Below, in pieces: positions 1-6,608 of a DNA stretch of 10,274 nucleotides. Location: assembly GCA_023227695.1 (NCBI GenBank), contig JALNVE010000095.1, positions 1-10,274 of the forward strand, written 5' to 3'. This DNA is from Paludibacteraceae bacterium. GTDB lineage: Bacteria > Bacteroidota > Bacteroidia > Bacteroidales > Paludibacteraceae. Within the stretch, counting starts at the first letter, position 1. Each line of letters begins with the position of its first letter. The notes under the pieces were generated by a model. That model ran no database searches and was not told the DNA's origin. It saw nothing but the letters and a program-made list of their open reading frames with translations. A program made the translations under genes and the position numbers.

Positions 1-549
1 ATACAAATATGAGCAAATTGTTGAAAATATTCAATCGTATTTTCATTTAAGTCACCACGCAATTTGACCCATTGACACTTAGTATAGTGAAAATACCACG
101 CAATTTGACCTATACGCCGAAATTTCAAAACAAAAAGATTTCAAAGAATGATTTATATTATTACAAATGGAGTGATTACTAAAATGTATATTGCCATATT
201 TATAACAATTTTTATTTCATGTAGAGAATAAATTATTGATGGCATAACTAATATAGGGCAGAAGGCTTTTGTCTGACAAGGTAAAATTTTTGAACTTGAC
301 GTTTGGAAAACAAATTTTGAAACAGTTCTAAAATTTCCTGATTTATAAAGTAATCTGATTATATCTTCTTTCTGTCTACACCGAGAAAAAAGCTAACGGA
401 AAAATTGATTTTTCCTCAGTTCTTCGTAGTGTGATTTTTAATCCTTCATTCGGCGTCTTGCTATGAAGAACGAATTCTAGACATTTTTGGTCTAATGTTC
501 CTTTGGTAGGCTGAAAAAATCAAATTTCATTCAATTCATATTGGATAAA
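1..549. other. AT-rich non-coding stretch at left edge
   Basis: No credible gene was found here on either strand; the longest readable pieces are very short and low-complexity. The stretch holds a 16-bp direct repeat (54-69 and 95-110), listed separately. It also holds a weak inverted repeat (419-429 with 461-471, one G-T mismatch, 31-nt loop). It ends at the terminator of the minus-strand operon. The repeats hint at mobile-element debris, but no transposase is present inside the window. Confidence 0.6.
54..113. repeat. Pair of 16-bp direct repeats, 41-bp period
   Basis: The sequence accacgcaatttgacc occurs at 54-69 and again at 95-110. The similarity extends three more bases (to 72 and 113) with one mismatch. 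The copies are 41 bp apart, about four helical turns, so a protein could bind both on the same face of the helix. Spaced repeats of this kind are typical of the ends of IS21-family elements, where they bind transposase. Read on the minus strand, each copy is ggtcaaattgcgtggt. No istA/istB genes are visible, so this would be a solo end or an element lying mostly off the left edge. The repeat is seen directly; the IS21 link is inference. Confidence 0.6.
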
Positions 550-588
550 AGAGAGCCACAGAGTTTTTTATATTCTCTGTGGCTCTCT
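547..588 (-). terminator. Intrinsic terminator of the rimM operon
   Basis: A perfect 14-bp inverted repeat (550-563 with 575-588, arm agagagccacagag) encloses an 11-nt loop. It lies 34 bp past the rimM stop codon. Read on the minus strand, the hairpin is followed directly by TTTT (547-550 on plus), as expected of a Rho-independent terminator. No plus-strand gene reaches it from the left within the window, so it most likely serves the minus-strand operon. Confidence 0.88.
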
Positions 589-622
589 GTGTCTTCTTCG
601 TGACACTCTATGTAACTAAGAT

Positions 623-1180
623 CTATTCTTCCTCAGCATTATCCAAATCAATCAATCCTTCTGGCAGATCCATCGTGATCGATTGCTTGTTATCATCGAT
701 GAGAACGATGAGATCGTCTTGTGCTGGGATGAGAATCTCATTCTTATCTAGCGTCTCCACCACAAAAAGCACATTCTCCGTAGCGTCATCGTAGTCGATT
801 ATCTTTCCGATCTGATTGCCATCTTTATCCAAGATTCGATAACCTATATAGAAATTGATGTCATCCACGTAGAGCGAGTAATCCTCGGGGTCGTCATTCT
901 TTGGAAGGAACTTACGTGACATGTAAAGGTCGGCATTGGCCAACTCTTTCGCTTCCGCTTCGTTTCCAATTCCTTCGAATTTGACCAGCGCGGTCTCGTC
1001 TGTTTTAAAACGATAGCTTTCAATGAAGAAAGGCACAAAAATGCCGTCAATCTTGCAGATGAAGTAGGGGTTCTCTACTTCATCGAATACATCCGTATCG
1101 AACGAGAATGCAAGTTCGCCTTGCAATCCGTGGGGTTTCAGAATTTTTCCTATCCTGAATATTTCTTCTTTCGTTATCAT
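623..1180 (-). CDS. rimM: Ribosome maturation factor RimM
   Basis: RimM binds ribosomal protein S19 in the 30S head and helps 16S rRNA processing and small-subunit assembly in the cytoplasm. The 185-residue product has the usual size. The N-terminal RimM domain opens with IGKILKPHGLQGEL (residues 10-23), the family's G-K/R-hydrophobic-K-P-H-G-L-x-G-E signature. The C-terminal PRC-barrel domain spans about residues 105-178 and ends in the characteristic LPEGLIDL (172-179), followed by an acidic tail. The frame stays open upstream to 1291, but that extension lies inside the kinase gene and lacks family similarity. The chosen ATG forms a 4-bp ATGA overlap with the kinase stop codon, so translation is probably coupled. 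No strong Shine-Dalgarno sequence is visible. It is the last gene of its operon, with a terminator 34 bp downstream. It is not accompanied here by rpsP, trmD or rplS, its neighbours in many other bacteria. Confidence 0.93.
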   Translation of the reverse strand: MITKEEIFRIGKILKPHGLQGELAFSFDTDVFDEVENPYFICKIDGIFVPFFIESYRFKTDETALVKFEGIGNEAEAKELANADLYMSRKFLPKNDDPEDYSLYVDDINFYIGYRILDKDGNQIGKIIDYDDATENVLFVVETLDKNEILIPAQDDLIVLIDDNKQSITMDLPEGLIDLDNAEEE

Positions 1181-2028
1181 GCTTTTTTCTTTAGTTCGTG
1201 ATAGGCAACAAGTCCTTCCATTGGGTCTTTGATTATCTTGTCGATTTGATAACCTTTTGTTTCGGCAACTTCTGTCAGAATGTCCCTGCAAAGGAAGGCA
1301 ATGGAGCCTACGAAACCGAGTTTCTCGTTTTGGTGAGGATACTGCTTTATGTTGCGGTCGAAAAACTCGCTGAAGCTGTTTTGGACGATGGCGTGTATGT
1401 GCGGCTCGTCCAAGTTTTCGATCCAGAAATGCGATAAGGAAGCCAAATATCTGTTAGGGAAAGGCTTCTTGTATACGTTATCCATAATCTGCTGAGGAGT
1501 TGTGTCGTAGTACTGGAAAAACTTCTCCTTCAACTCGGTTGGTAGTTGGTTCTTCAGACAGTCTGCAACCAACTTCTTGCCGATAACGGCACCGCTACCT
1601 TCGTCTCCCAGAATGAAACCTAGTGGAGATACGTTCATCTCGATCTCCTTGCCGTTGTAGAGGCAGGAGTTGGATCCCGTACCTAGGATGCAGGCAATGC
1701 CTCTCTGGTTGCCAAAAAGGGCGCGGGCGGCTGCTAGTAGGTCGTTGTCCACCTCCACATCTGCTTTGGTGAAGAAGGTCTTGAGGGCGTTGGCTACCAT
1801 TGATTTCTTCTCGGGAAACGAACATCCTGCGCCATAAAAATAGATTTTCGTCACACTCTGTGCTGGAAAATCTTTGCTAATGGAATTTTGCAGAAGGTCT
1901 GCAATCTCTTTCTCCGTTTGGTAGAAAGGATTGATGCCCGAGATGGTGAAGCAGTCGCCGGCAGGACATTTGTTGTCCAACAGCATAAACTCGGCTTTGG
2001 TTGAACCGCTGTCTACAATAATATACAT
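1177..2028 (-). CDS. BadF/BadG/BcrA/BcrD-type sugar kinase, N-acetylglucosamine-kinase-like
   Basis: This is a 283-residue member of the ASKHA (actin/hexokinase/Hsp70) ATPase superfamily, in the BadF/BadG group that contains N-acetylglucosamine kinases. The phosphate-1 loop is VDSGSTKAEF (residues 5-14). The Asp of VDNDLL (D96) lies where the catalytic base is expected. The phosphate-2 loop is ILGTGSNSCLY (114-124), followed by LGDEGSGAVIG (140-150). The adenosine-site motif GFVGSIAF lies at 238-245. The likely reaction is ATP-dependent phosphorylation of GlcNAc or a related amino sugar in the cytoplasm, for example in cell-wall amino-sugar recycling. The 2-hydroxyacyl-CoA dehydratase activator subgroup is less likely, because no Cys-rich iron-sulfur cluster motif is seen. 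A GAGGAG-like ribosome site lies about 9 nt before the ATG. The gene starts 26 bp after the peptidase stop and overlaps rimM by 4 bp. Substrate specificity is inferred from the family only. Confidence 0.85.
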   Translation of the reverse strand: MYIIVDSGSTKAEFMLLDNKCPAGDCFTISGINPFYQTEKEIADLLQNSISKDFPAQSVTKIYFYGAGCSFPEKKSMVANALKTFFTKADVEVDNDLLAAARALFGNQRGIACILGTGSNSCLYNGKEIEMNVSPLGFILGDEGSGAVIGKKLVADCLKNQLPTELKEKFFQYYDTTPQQIMDNVYKKPFPNRYLASLSHFWIENLDEPHIHAIVQNSFSEFFDRNIKQYPHQNEKLGFVGSIAFLCRDILTEVAETKGYQIDKIIKDPMEGLVAYHELKKKA

Positions 2029-2054
2029 GTTTATAATCTCCTCGAAAAGATGGA

Positions 2055-2924
2055 TTATAGCTCAGAATAAGTAGGACTGAAAGTATCTCCGTCTTTAATG
2101 TTTCCTGTCTTAAGACCTAACTTCAGCCATTTAGAACGCTGTGCAGATGTTCCATGGTTGAATGATTCGGGAACGGTATAACCGCGAGATTTCATCTGTA
2201 GACGGTCATCGCCGATAGCAGATGCTGCGTTAAGGCCTTCCTCTATATCACCCTCTTCCAATGAGTTGTAGTTATTGTTGTCGTAGTGAGCCCAAACGCC
2301 TGCGAAGAAGTCGGCCTGAAGCTCTGTGCGTACACTGTATTCATTCGCTCTACTTGGATCTTTAGCCTCCATAGCGCGTTCTTTGTCAAGAATGCCGAGC
2401 AGATTCTGAACATGGTGACCTACTTCGTGAGCGATGACGTATGCGTAGGCAAAGTCGCCGCCAGCCTGAAGCTGTCCTTCCATCTCGTCGAAGAAGGAGA
2501 GGTCGATATATACGGTCTCGTCTGCAGGGCAGTAGAAAGGTCCAGTTGATGAGCTTGCATTACCGCAGCCCGAAGTAACAGATGTACGGAAGATGTGCAT
2601 CTTGGGTTTTCTGTACACAGAACCCATATCGCTGAATATGTCAGTCCAGGCATCCTCTGTTCCTGCGAAGATGATCGATACGAATTTCTTAAGTTCTTCC
2701 TCTTTAGGGGTTGATTGGAAATTTTCGTCCTCTGAAGTCTGTGATATATTCTGTTGCTGAGTCTGTTGAATTACATTAAAAACTTGTGATAGGTCTCCTC
2801 CTGATAACCAAACAATAAGGCCAACGATGATGATTCCGCCTATTCCTAAACCTTTCCCGCCGATAGCTTTGCGTGCGCGACCGTCTTGAACGTTGTCGCT
2901 GGTACGTCTTCCATTTAATCTCAT
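2055..2924 (-). CDS. Membrane-anchored neutral zinc metallopeptidase (YpfJ/Zn_peptidase family)
   Basis: This 289-residue protein belongs to the putative neutral zinc metallopeptidase family (Pfam Zn_peptidase, E. coli YpfJ type). The start MRLNGRRTSDNVQDGR is the family's typical N-terminus (usually M-x-W/L-x-G-R-R-x-S-D-N-V-x-D-R). A glycine-rich membrane segment follows (about residues 22-41, ending IIIVGLIVWL). The zinc site is HEVGHH (166-171), which supplies two His ligands and the catalytic Glu. Glu201 in VRTELQADFFAGVWAH (198-213) is the likely third ligand. Cys120 and Cys132 may form a disulfide. The catalytic domain is probably extracytoplasmic. The physiological substrate of this family is not established. 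The reading frame continues upstream to 3161, but that part is AT-rich, low-complexity and unlike the family, so the ATG at 2924 is preferred. It is the first gene of the peptidase-kinase-rimM operon. Confidence 0.9.
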   Translation of the reverse strand: MRLNGRRTSDNVQDGRARKAIGGKGLGIGGIIIVGLIVWLSGGDLSQVFNVIQQTQQQNISQTSEDENFQSTPKEEELKKFVSIIFAGTEDAWTDIFSDMGSVYRKPKMHIFRTSVTSGCGNASSSTGPFYCPADETVYIDLSFFDEMEGQLQAGGDFAYAYVIAHEVGHHVQNLLGILDKERAMEAKDPSRANEYSVRTELQADFFAGVWAHYDNNNYNSLEEGDIEEGLNAASAIGDDRLQMKSRGYTVPESFNHGTSAQRSKWLKLGLKTGNIKDGDTFSPTYSEL

Positions 2925-3175
2925 ATTATACTTTAGTTTTTTATAAAAAAAATTAATATGCAAATAAACAAAAAAACGACTATATAAAATCCATTTCGAC
3001 ATATAATTTGAAAAACGGAGAAAAGGAGCGGGTTTGAATGAGAAAATGGAATAGATGATATGTGATAAAAGGATCAAAGAAAAAATCAGGGTCCGTTTGG
3101 CGAGGTCATGATGATAAACAGCAGATTTTTCTTGATTTTTGTGTATCTTATTAAATTTCAAAAGGATAAGCTTCT

Positions 3176-3202
3176 TAGCCTGACGGCTATGGGGCGCACC
3201 CC
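3176..3202. repeat. Two back-to-back small hairpins in a GC-rich island
   Basis: TAGCC (3176-3180) pairs with GGCTA (3185-3189) around the loop tgac. One base later GGGG (3191-3194) pairs with CCCC (3199-3202) around the loop cgca. Both stems are short (5 and 4 bp), but the 27-bp block is GC-rich within a spacer that is otherwise almost all A and T. It could be a dispersed intergenic repeat unit or a small structured RNA element. It lies about 80 bp before the plus-strand -7 box, so it is probably not part of the hydrolase mRNA leader. Confidence 0.4.
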
Positions 3203-3279
3203 TTCTATATTTACAACATTATATTTTAAAAATAAAAATTGTTTGAAATCGTAGCCAAATGGTAGTCGTGTTAGAGTCA

Positions 3280-3287
3280 TAAATTTG
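3280..3287 (+). promoter_or_regulatory. Candidate Bacteroides-type -7 box for the hydrolase gene
   Basis: TAAATTTG matches the Bacteroides sigma-ABfr -7 consensus TAnnTTTG at every fixed position. Transcription would begin near 3293-3296, which leaves a leader of about 25-30 nt before the ATG at 3322 and would make the GTG at 3295 nearly leaderless. A TTTG -33 element is not present at the usual 19-20 nt spacing; the nearest (3242-3245) is too far. The call therefore rests on the -7 box alone. Confidence 0.3.
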
Positions 3288-3321
3288 TAAGTTTGTGAAC
3301 AGAATCCAACTTGAACAATTT

Positions 3322-4275
3322 ATGGAGAAAGTAAATGAAAAAATGAAGATGACAGACGGCAAAGAGGTGGCAATGCACGCTTGGTTGCCTGATGCTCAAC
3401 CTAGATATGTTGTCGTTCTTTGCCATGGCATGAATGAGTTTGCGCAGCGGTACGACGATTTCGGAACATTCTTGACCGAAAAGTACGTTGCCCTTTACGG
3501 TTACGACCAACGCGGACATGGAGATACGGCTGGCGATTCATCCAACTATGGCTTTTTAGCCGAAAAAGATGGCTTTGACCGTGTAGTGGAAGATCTGCAT
3601 ACCGTAATAACCAATGTGGCAGTTCGGTACCCGCAAGCGAAGCTTTTTCTTCTGGGACACTCTTTTGGATCCTTTGTTTCGCAGGCTTACATGGAGCGTT
3701 TTGCGAAAGAAGATCTTATCGCAGGTTGTCTGCTTTCAGGTACGGCCGGTCCGGCTTTAAGAACGCCGTTTATCAAGTTTGCCCTACTCATTCCGCTTTG
3801 TATCCGTACGTTCAAGGGTGCTCGTTATCGTTCTAAATTCATGAATGACATGGTTTTTGGCGGTTACAATTCGAAAATCGAAAATCCGCAGAGCAAGCAT
3901 GCTTGGCTTACAAGAGATGCAGAGATGGTCAAAATTTATGATGCCGATGAACGTTGCACATTTATCCCCCCTGTCTCATTTTTCTGTGATTTGTTGGGTG
4001 CTCTCTCTCAAATTCATAAGACACAGAATATGAACCTCATTCCGAAAGAGTTGCCGGTTCATCTCTTCTATGGTTCGATGGATCCGGTGGGCGATTATGG
4101 AAAGATGCCGCATAATCTTTACAGTGCCTACAGATCATTAGGTATGAAGCATGTTTCGAAGAAAGAGTACGAGGGCGGACGTCATGAGATGCTGAATGAG
4201 ATAAACAAAGAGGAGGTGAAGGCGGATCTTCTCTCTGTAATGGAGCGTTGGAACGGTGGTATTCTAACCGATTGA
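3322..4275 (+). CDS. Alpha/beta hydrolase, monoacylglycerol lipase / lysophospholipase type
   Basis: This 317-residue serine hydrolase resembles the serine aminopeptidase S33 / monoacylglycerol lipase group (Hydrolase_4, PldB-like). The oxyanion-hole region reads CHGMNEFAQRYDDF (residues 34-47), followed by YDQRGHGDTAG (61-71), both hallmarks of this group. The nucleophile elbow is GHSFGS (112-117) with Ser114. The other triad members are probably Asp254 in GSMDPVGDYG and His288 in GGRHEMLNE. A helical cap lies between about 140 and 220. There is no signal peptide, so it probably acts in the cytoplasm on a monoacylglycerol or lysophospholipid; the exact ester is unknown. The frame can also begin at GTG 3295 (nine residues more) or at ATG 3343. 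ATG 3322 is chosen because it fits the -7 box at 3280-3287. The gene is transcribed alone, divergent from the peptidase operon and 364 bp before the glucan cluster. Confidence 0.88.
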   Translation: MEKVNEKMKMTDGKEVAMHAWLPDAQPRYVVVLCHGMNEFAQRYDDFGTFLTEKYVALYGYDQRGHGDTAGDSSNYGFLAEKDGFDRVVEDLHTVITNVAVRYPQAKLFLLGHSFGSFVSQAYMERFAKEDLIAGCLLSGTAGPALRTPFIKFALLIPLCIRTFKGARYRSKFMNDMVFGGYNSKIENPQSKHAWLTRDAEMVKIYDADERCTFIPPVSFFCDLLGALSQIHKTQNMNLIPKELPVHLFYGSMDPVGDYGKMPHNLYSAYRSLGMKHVSKKEYEGGRHEMLNEINKEEVKADLLSVMERWNGGILTD

Positions 4276-4639
4276 AGTGATACTGTTGTGTGTGTTTAAA
4301 GTATCTTATGAAAATCAAAATGAAACAACGTAAGGCCTTGTTGTTTGAATGAAAATATGAAATTCATTGACTTGGCCTATTCTCGTTTTAAAATGTTTGC
4401 TTTTTTTTGTGTGTTATTCTTTAAATATGTACTTTTATGCTGATAAAAGATATAGTCTTTCTAATAACTATGTAGACGTAAATTATTGATTGTTTTTTAA
4501 ACCGTAATTGAGGCTATGTATATAAGGGTTTGGGCTTTGGCTTTGCTTATTTTTTTGCGGTGTCATTACCTATTGTTGCTCGAACTGAAATAGTATTGAG
4601 ACATGTATCTTTTTTTAAATTAAAAAATACGTAAGGTAT
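4276..4639. other. Intergenic region before the glucan cluster
   Basis: This 364-bp AT-rich spacer contains no gene. A weak hairpin (AGGCC 4333-4337 with GGCCT 4375-4379, with inner AATGAA/TTCATT pairing) is followed by T-rich sequence and could terminate the hydrolase transcript. Further on, an imperfect tandem run of gctttg-like units (4527-4545) includes TGGCTTTG, one mismatch from the TAnnTTTG -7 box. TATCTTTT at 4606-4613 is a second near match. The promoter of the debrancher-glycosyltransferase-GH57 operon must lie in this spacer, but I cannot place it with confidence. Confidence 0.45.
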
Positions 4640-6580
4640 ATGGGTTATCTGAATTTTGATAAGTCTTTACTCTCCAACTTGGAAGAGTCTCTGTCGAAGG
4701 AAATGTTGAGTACCAACAAGTCCGGAGCTTATCATTGTACAACGATAATAGGATGTAATACAAGAAAGTATCATGGTTTGTTGACCCTTCCGATTAAAAG
4801 CAAGGACGACAACAATCATGTTTTGCTCTCTTCTTTCGATGAAACGGTAGTTCAGCATGGAGCGGAGTTTAACCTTGGAATCCATAAATACGGAGGTGAC
4901 AATTTTTCACCGAGAGGGCATAAGTATATGCGCGAGTTCAATTGCGACGTTGTACCTTATTGTATTTATAGGGTGGGTGGCGTACTTTTGGCCAAAGAGA
5001 AAGTCTTCATTTCATACGAGAATAGAATTCTTATAAAATACACATTGATTGATGCACATTCGCAGACGACACTTCGTTTCAGACCATTCTTGGCCTTTCG
5101 AGATGTCAACTCTCTATGTGTTGAGAATGACAATGCCAATACTACTTATAAAGAGGTGAAGTCGGGTATCTCAATGTGCCTGTATCCAGGTTATCCTGAT
5201 TTGTATATGCAGTTTAACAAGGAGCCTAAGTTCATCTCTTGTCCTACATGGAATAAAGGTATTGAATATTCAAAGGAGCAGGAGCGTGGTTACGCTTACA
5301 AGGAAGATTTGTTCGTTCCTGGATATTTTGAAGTTCCTATCCAAAAAGGCGAGTCTTTTATCTTCTCGGCTGGTATCAGCGAGGTGGATGTCGACAGTTT
5401 GGACGACATATACCGAGATGAAATTTCAAAAAGCACACCCCGTTCAAGTTTCTTCAACTGTTTGAAGTATTCGACTCAGCAGTTCTTTAACAGAAAGAAC
5501 CCGGAGGAACTTTATCTGTTGGCGGGCTACCCTTGGTTCAAATGCCGTGCGCGTGATATGTTCATATCTTTGCCTGGTGTCTCTTTGACTTCTGACGACC
5601 TGACAGGTTTCGAGAAAATTATGCAGACCATAATTCCTGCTATTTATCAATTCATGAAGGGAGAACAGATAGAGAGTGATGTGAAAGAATTGGATCAGCC
5701 AGACGTTTTGTTGTGGGCTATTTGGGCTTTACAGGAGTATGCAAAGGAGAGCGGCGTTGAAAATATGTGGAAGTCGTACGGACAACTTTTGAAGGATATC
5801 ATTGAGTTTATCGTAAAACAGAAACATCCGAACCTTTTCCTTCACGAAAACGGTTTGCTTTATGTGAATGGTTGGGAGAAGGCAGTGACTTGGATGAACT
5901 CTACATTCAACGGCAGACCAATCACCCCTCGTAGCGGTTATGTGGTTGAAATCAATGCCCTTTGGTACAATGCGTTGAGATTTACGGCAGAGCTGGCTGG
6001 CAGTTTTGGCGAGGCTTATTTGGCCGACACCCTTTCTGCATACGCTGAGCGTGCAAAAGAGAGCTTCTCTTCTGTATTCTGGAACGGCGTTTATCTTTAC
6101 GATTTCGTGGCCGACAGTTACAAAGAGCAGTCTGTTCGTCCGAACATGATCTTTGCTGTCTCTTTGGCCTATTCTCCTTTGGACAACAAACAGAAGAAAT
6201 CCATTGTGGACATCACGACTAAAGAGTTGCTTACTCCTAAGGGCTTGCGTTCTTTGAGTCCGAAAAGTCCAAACTATCACGGTACTTGCGAAGGTTCGCA
6301 GGTCGACAGAGATTTCTCATCTTTCCAAGGAGCCGTTTGGCCTTGGTTGATGGGTGCCTATATAGAAGCATATTTAAGAATATACAAACTGAGCGGTGTC
6401 TCTTTCGCAGAGCGTTCGCTGATCGGTTTCGAAGAGGAGATGTATTTGAACTGCATCGGTTCAATCTCTGAAATGTACGATGCAAATCCTCCATTCAAAG
6501 GAAGGGGTGGTATCTCCTTCGCAATGAACGTGGCGGAGATATTGAGAATATTGAAGGTTCTGAAGAGCTTTAAAGCGTGA
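4640..6580 (+). CDS. GH133 glycogen debranching enzyme homologue with altered active site
   Basis: This 646-residue protein is a homologue of bacterial amylo-alpha-1,6-glucosidase, which removes glucose branches from glycogen. The N-terminal domain (about 1-270) starts with the family pattern TNKSGAYHCTTIIGCNTRKYHGLL, around residues 25-48. The C-terminal (alpha/alpha)6 domain (about 285-640) includes AGYPWF (295-300), ITPRSGYVVEINALWYNAL (428-446), QGAVWPWL (563-570) and GSISEMYD (607-614), whose Glu611 is probably the catalytic base. Several blocks differ from the consensus as I know it: WGRD is RARD (303-306), TWMDA is TWMNS (417-421, Asn420 at the expected general acid), YHQG is SFQG (561-564), QAWS is FAMN (626-629), and the G-L-x-P-N loop is missing near 340. 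It may bind glucan without debranching it. No signal peptide is seen. The ATG has a weak taagg site upstream. It is the first gene of the operon, 28 bp before the glycosyltransferase. Confidence 0.88.
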   Translation: MGYLNFDKSLLSNLEESLSKEMLSTNKSGAYHCTTIIGCNTRKYHGLLTLPIKSKDDNNHVLLSSFDETVVQHGAEFNLGIHKYGGDNFSPRGHKYMREFNCDVVPYCIYRVGGVLLAKEKVFISYENRILIKYTLIDAHSQTTLRFRPFLAFRDVNSLCVENDNANTTYKEVKSGISMCLYPGYPDLYMQFNKEPKFISCPTWNKGIEYSKEQERGYAYKEDLFVPGYFEVPIQKGESFIFSAGISEVDVDSLDDIYRDEISKSTPRSSFFNCLKYSTQQFFNRKNPEELYLLAGYPWFKCRARDMFISLPGVSLTSDDLTGFEKIMQTIIPAIYQFMKGEQIESDVKELDQPDVLLWAIWALQEYAKESGVENMWKSYGQLLKDIIEFIVKQKHPNLFLHENGLLYVNGWEKAVTWMNSTFNGRPITPRSGYVVEINALWYNALRFTAELAGSFGEAYLADTLSAYAERAKESFSSVFWNGVYLYDFVADSYKEQSVRPNMIFAVSLAYSPLDNKQKKSIVDITTKELLTPKGLRSLSPKSPNYHGTCEGSQVDRDFSSFQGAVWPWLMGAYIEAYLRIYKLSGVSFAERSLIGFEEEMYLNCIGSISEMYDANPPFKGRGGISFAMNVAEILRILKVLKSFKA

Positions 6581-6608
6581 TTTTATATCTTTTTAATTTA
6601 TTTTGTTT

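Larger units (their letters stand above)
2925..3321. other. Divergent intergenic region, AT-rich
   Basis: This spacer lies between two divergently transcribed genes and should hold both promoters. It is strongly AT-rich apart from a GC-rich double hairpin at 3176-3202. A perfect Bacteroides-type -7 box lies on the plus strand at 3280-3287. On the minus strand TTTATTTG (2961-2968 of plus, reversed) is one mismatch from the same box and could serve the peptidase operon, but no -33 TTTG is found at the right distance. The minus-strand frame open through 2925-3161 is judged non-coding. Confidence 0.5.

Noticed and set aside
183..230. 15-residue hydrophobic mini-ORF starting MYIAIFITIF
   Set aside because: Too short, in low-complexity AT-rich DNA, with no ribosome site or conserved context.
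579..794. 71-codon plus-strand frame opposite the end of rimM
   Set aside because: It starts inside the terminator hairpin and is Ser-rich antisense of a well-supported gene.
1181..1291. 37-residue N-terminal extension of RimM
   Set aside because: It overlaps the kinase gene, is Arg/Cys/Asn-rich and has no RimM similarity; the ATGA junction gives a natural start.
2925..3161. 79-residue N-terminal extension of the zinc peptidase frame
   Set aside because: The extension is AT-rich and unlike the family, while the family's usual N-terminus (MRLNGRRTSDN) begins exactly at 2924.
3295..3321. GTG start for the alpha/beta hydrolase
   Set aside because: It would be nearly leaderless if the -7 box at 3280-3287 is used, and has no ribosome site; kept only as an alternative.
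5729..6280. 183-codon open frame on the minus strand
   Set aside because: It lies wholly inside the debranching-enzyme gene, antisense, with no recognisable domain; an antisense shadow.
6603..6608. TTG start for the glycosyltransferase
   Set aside because: The ATG two codons later gives the family's standard start MKALMFGWEFPPH.
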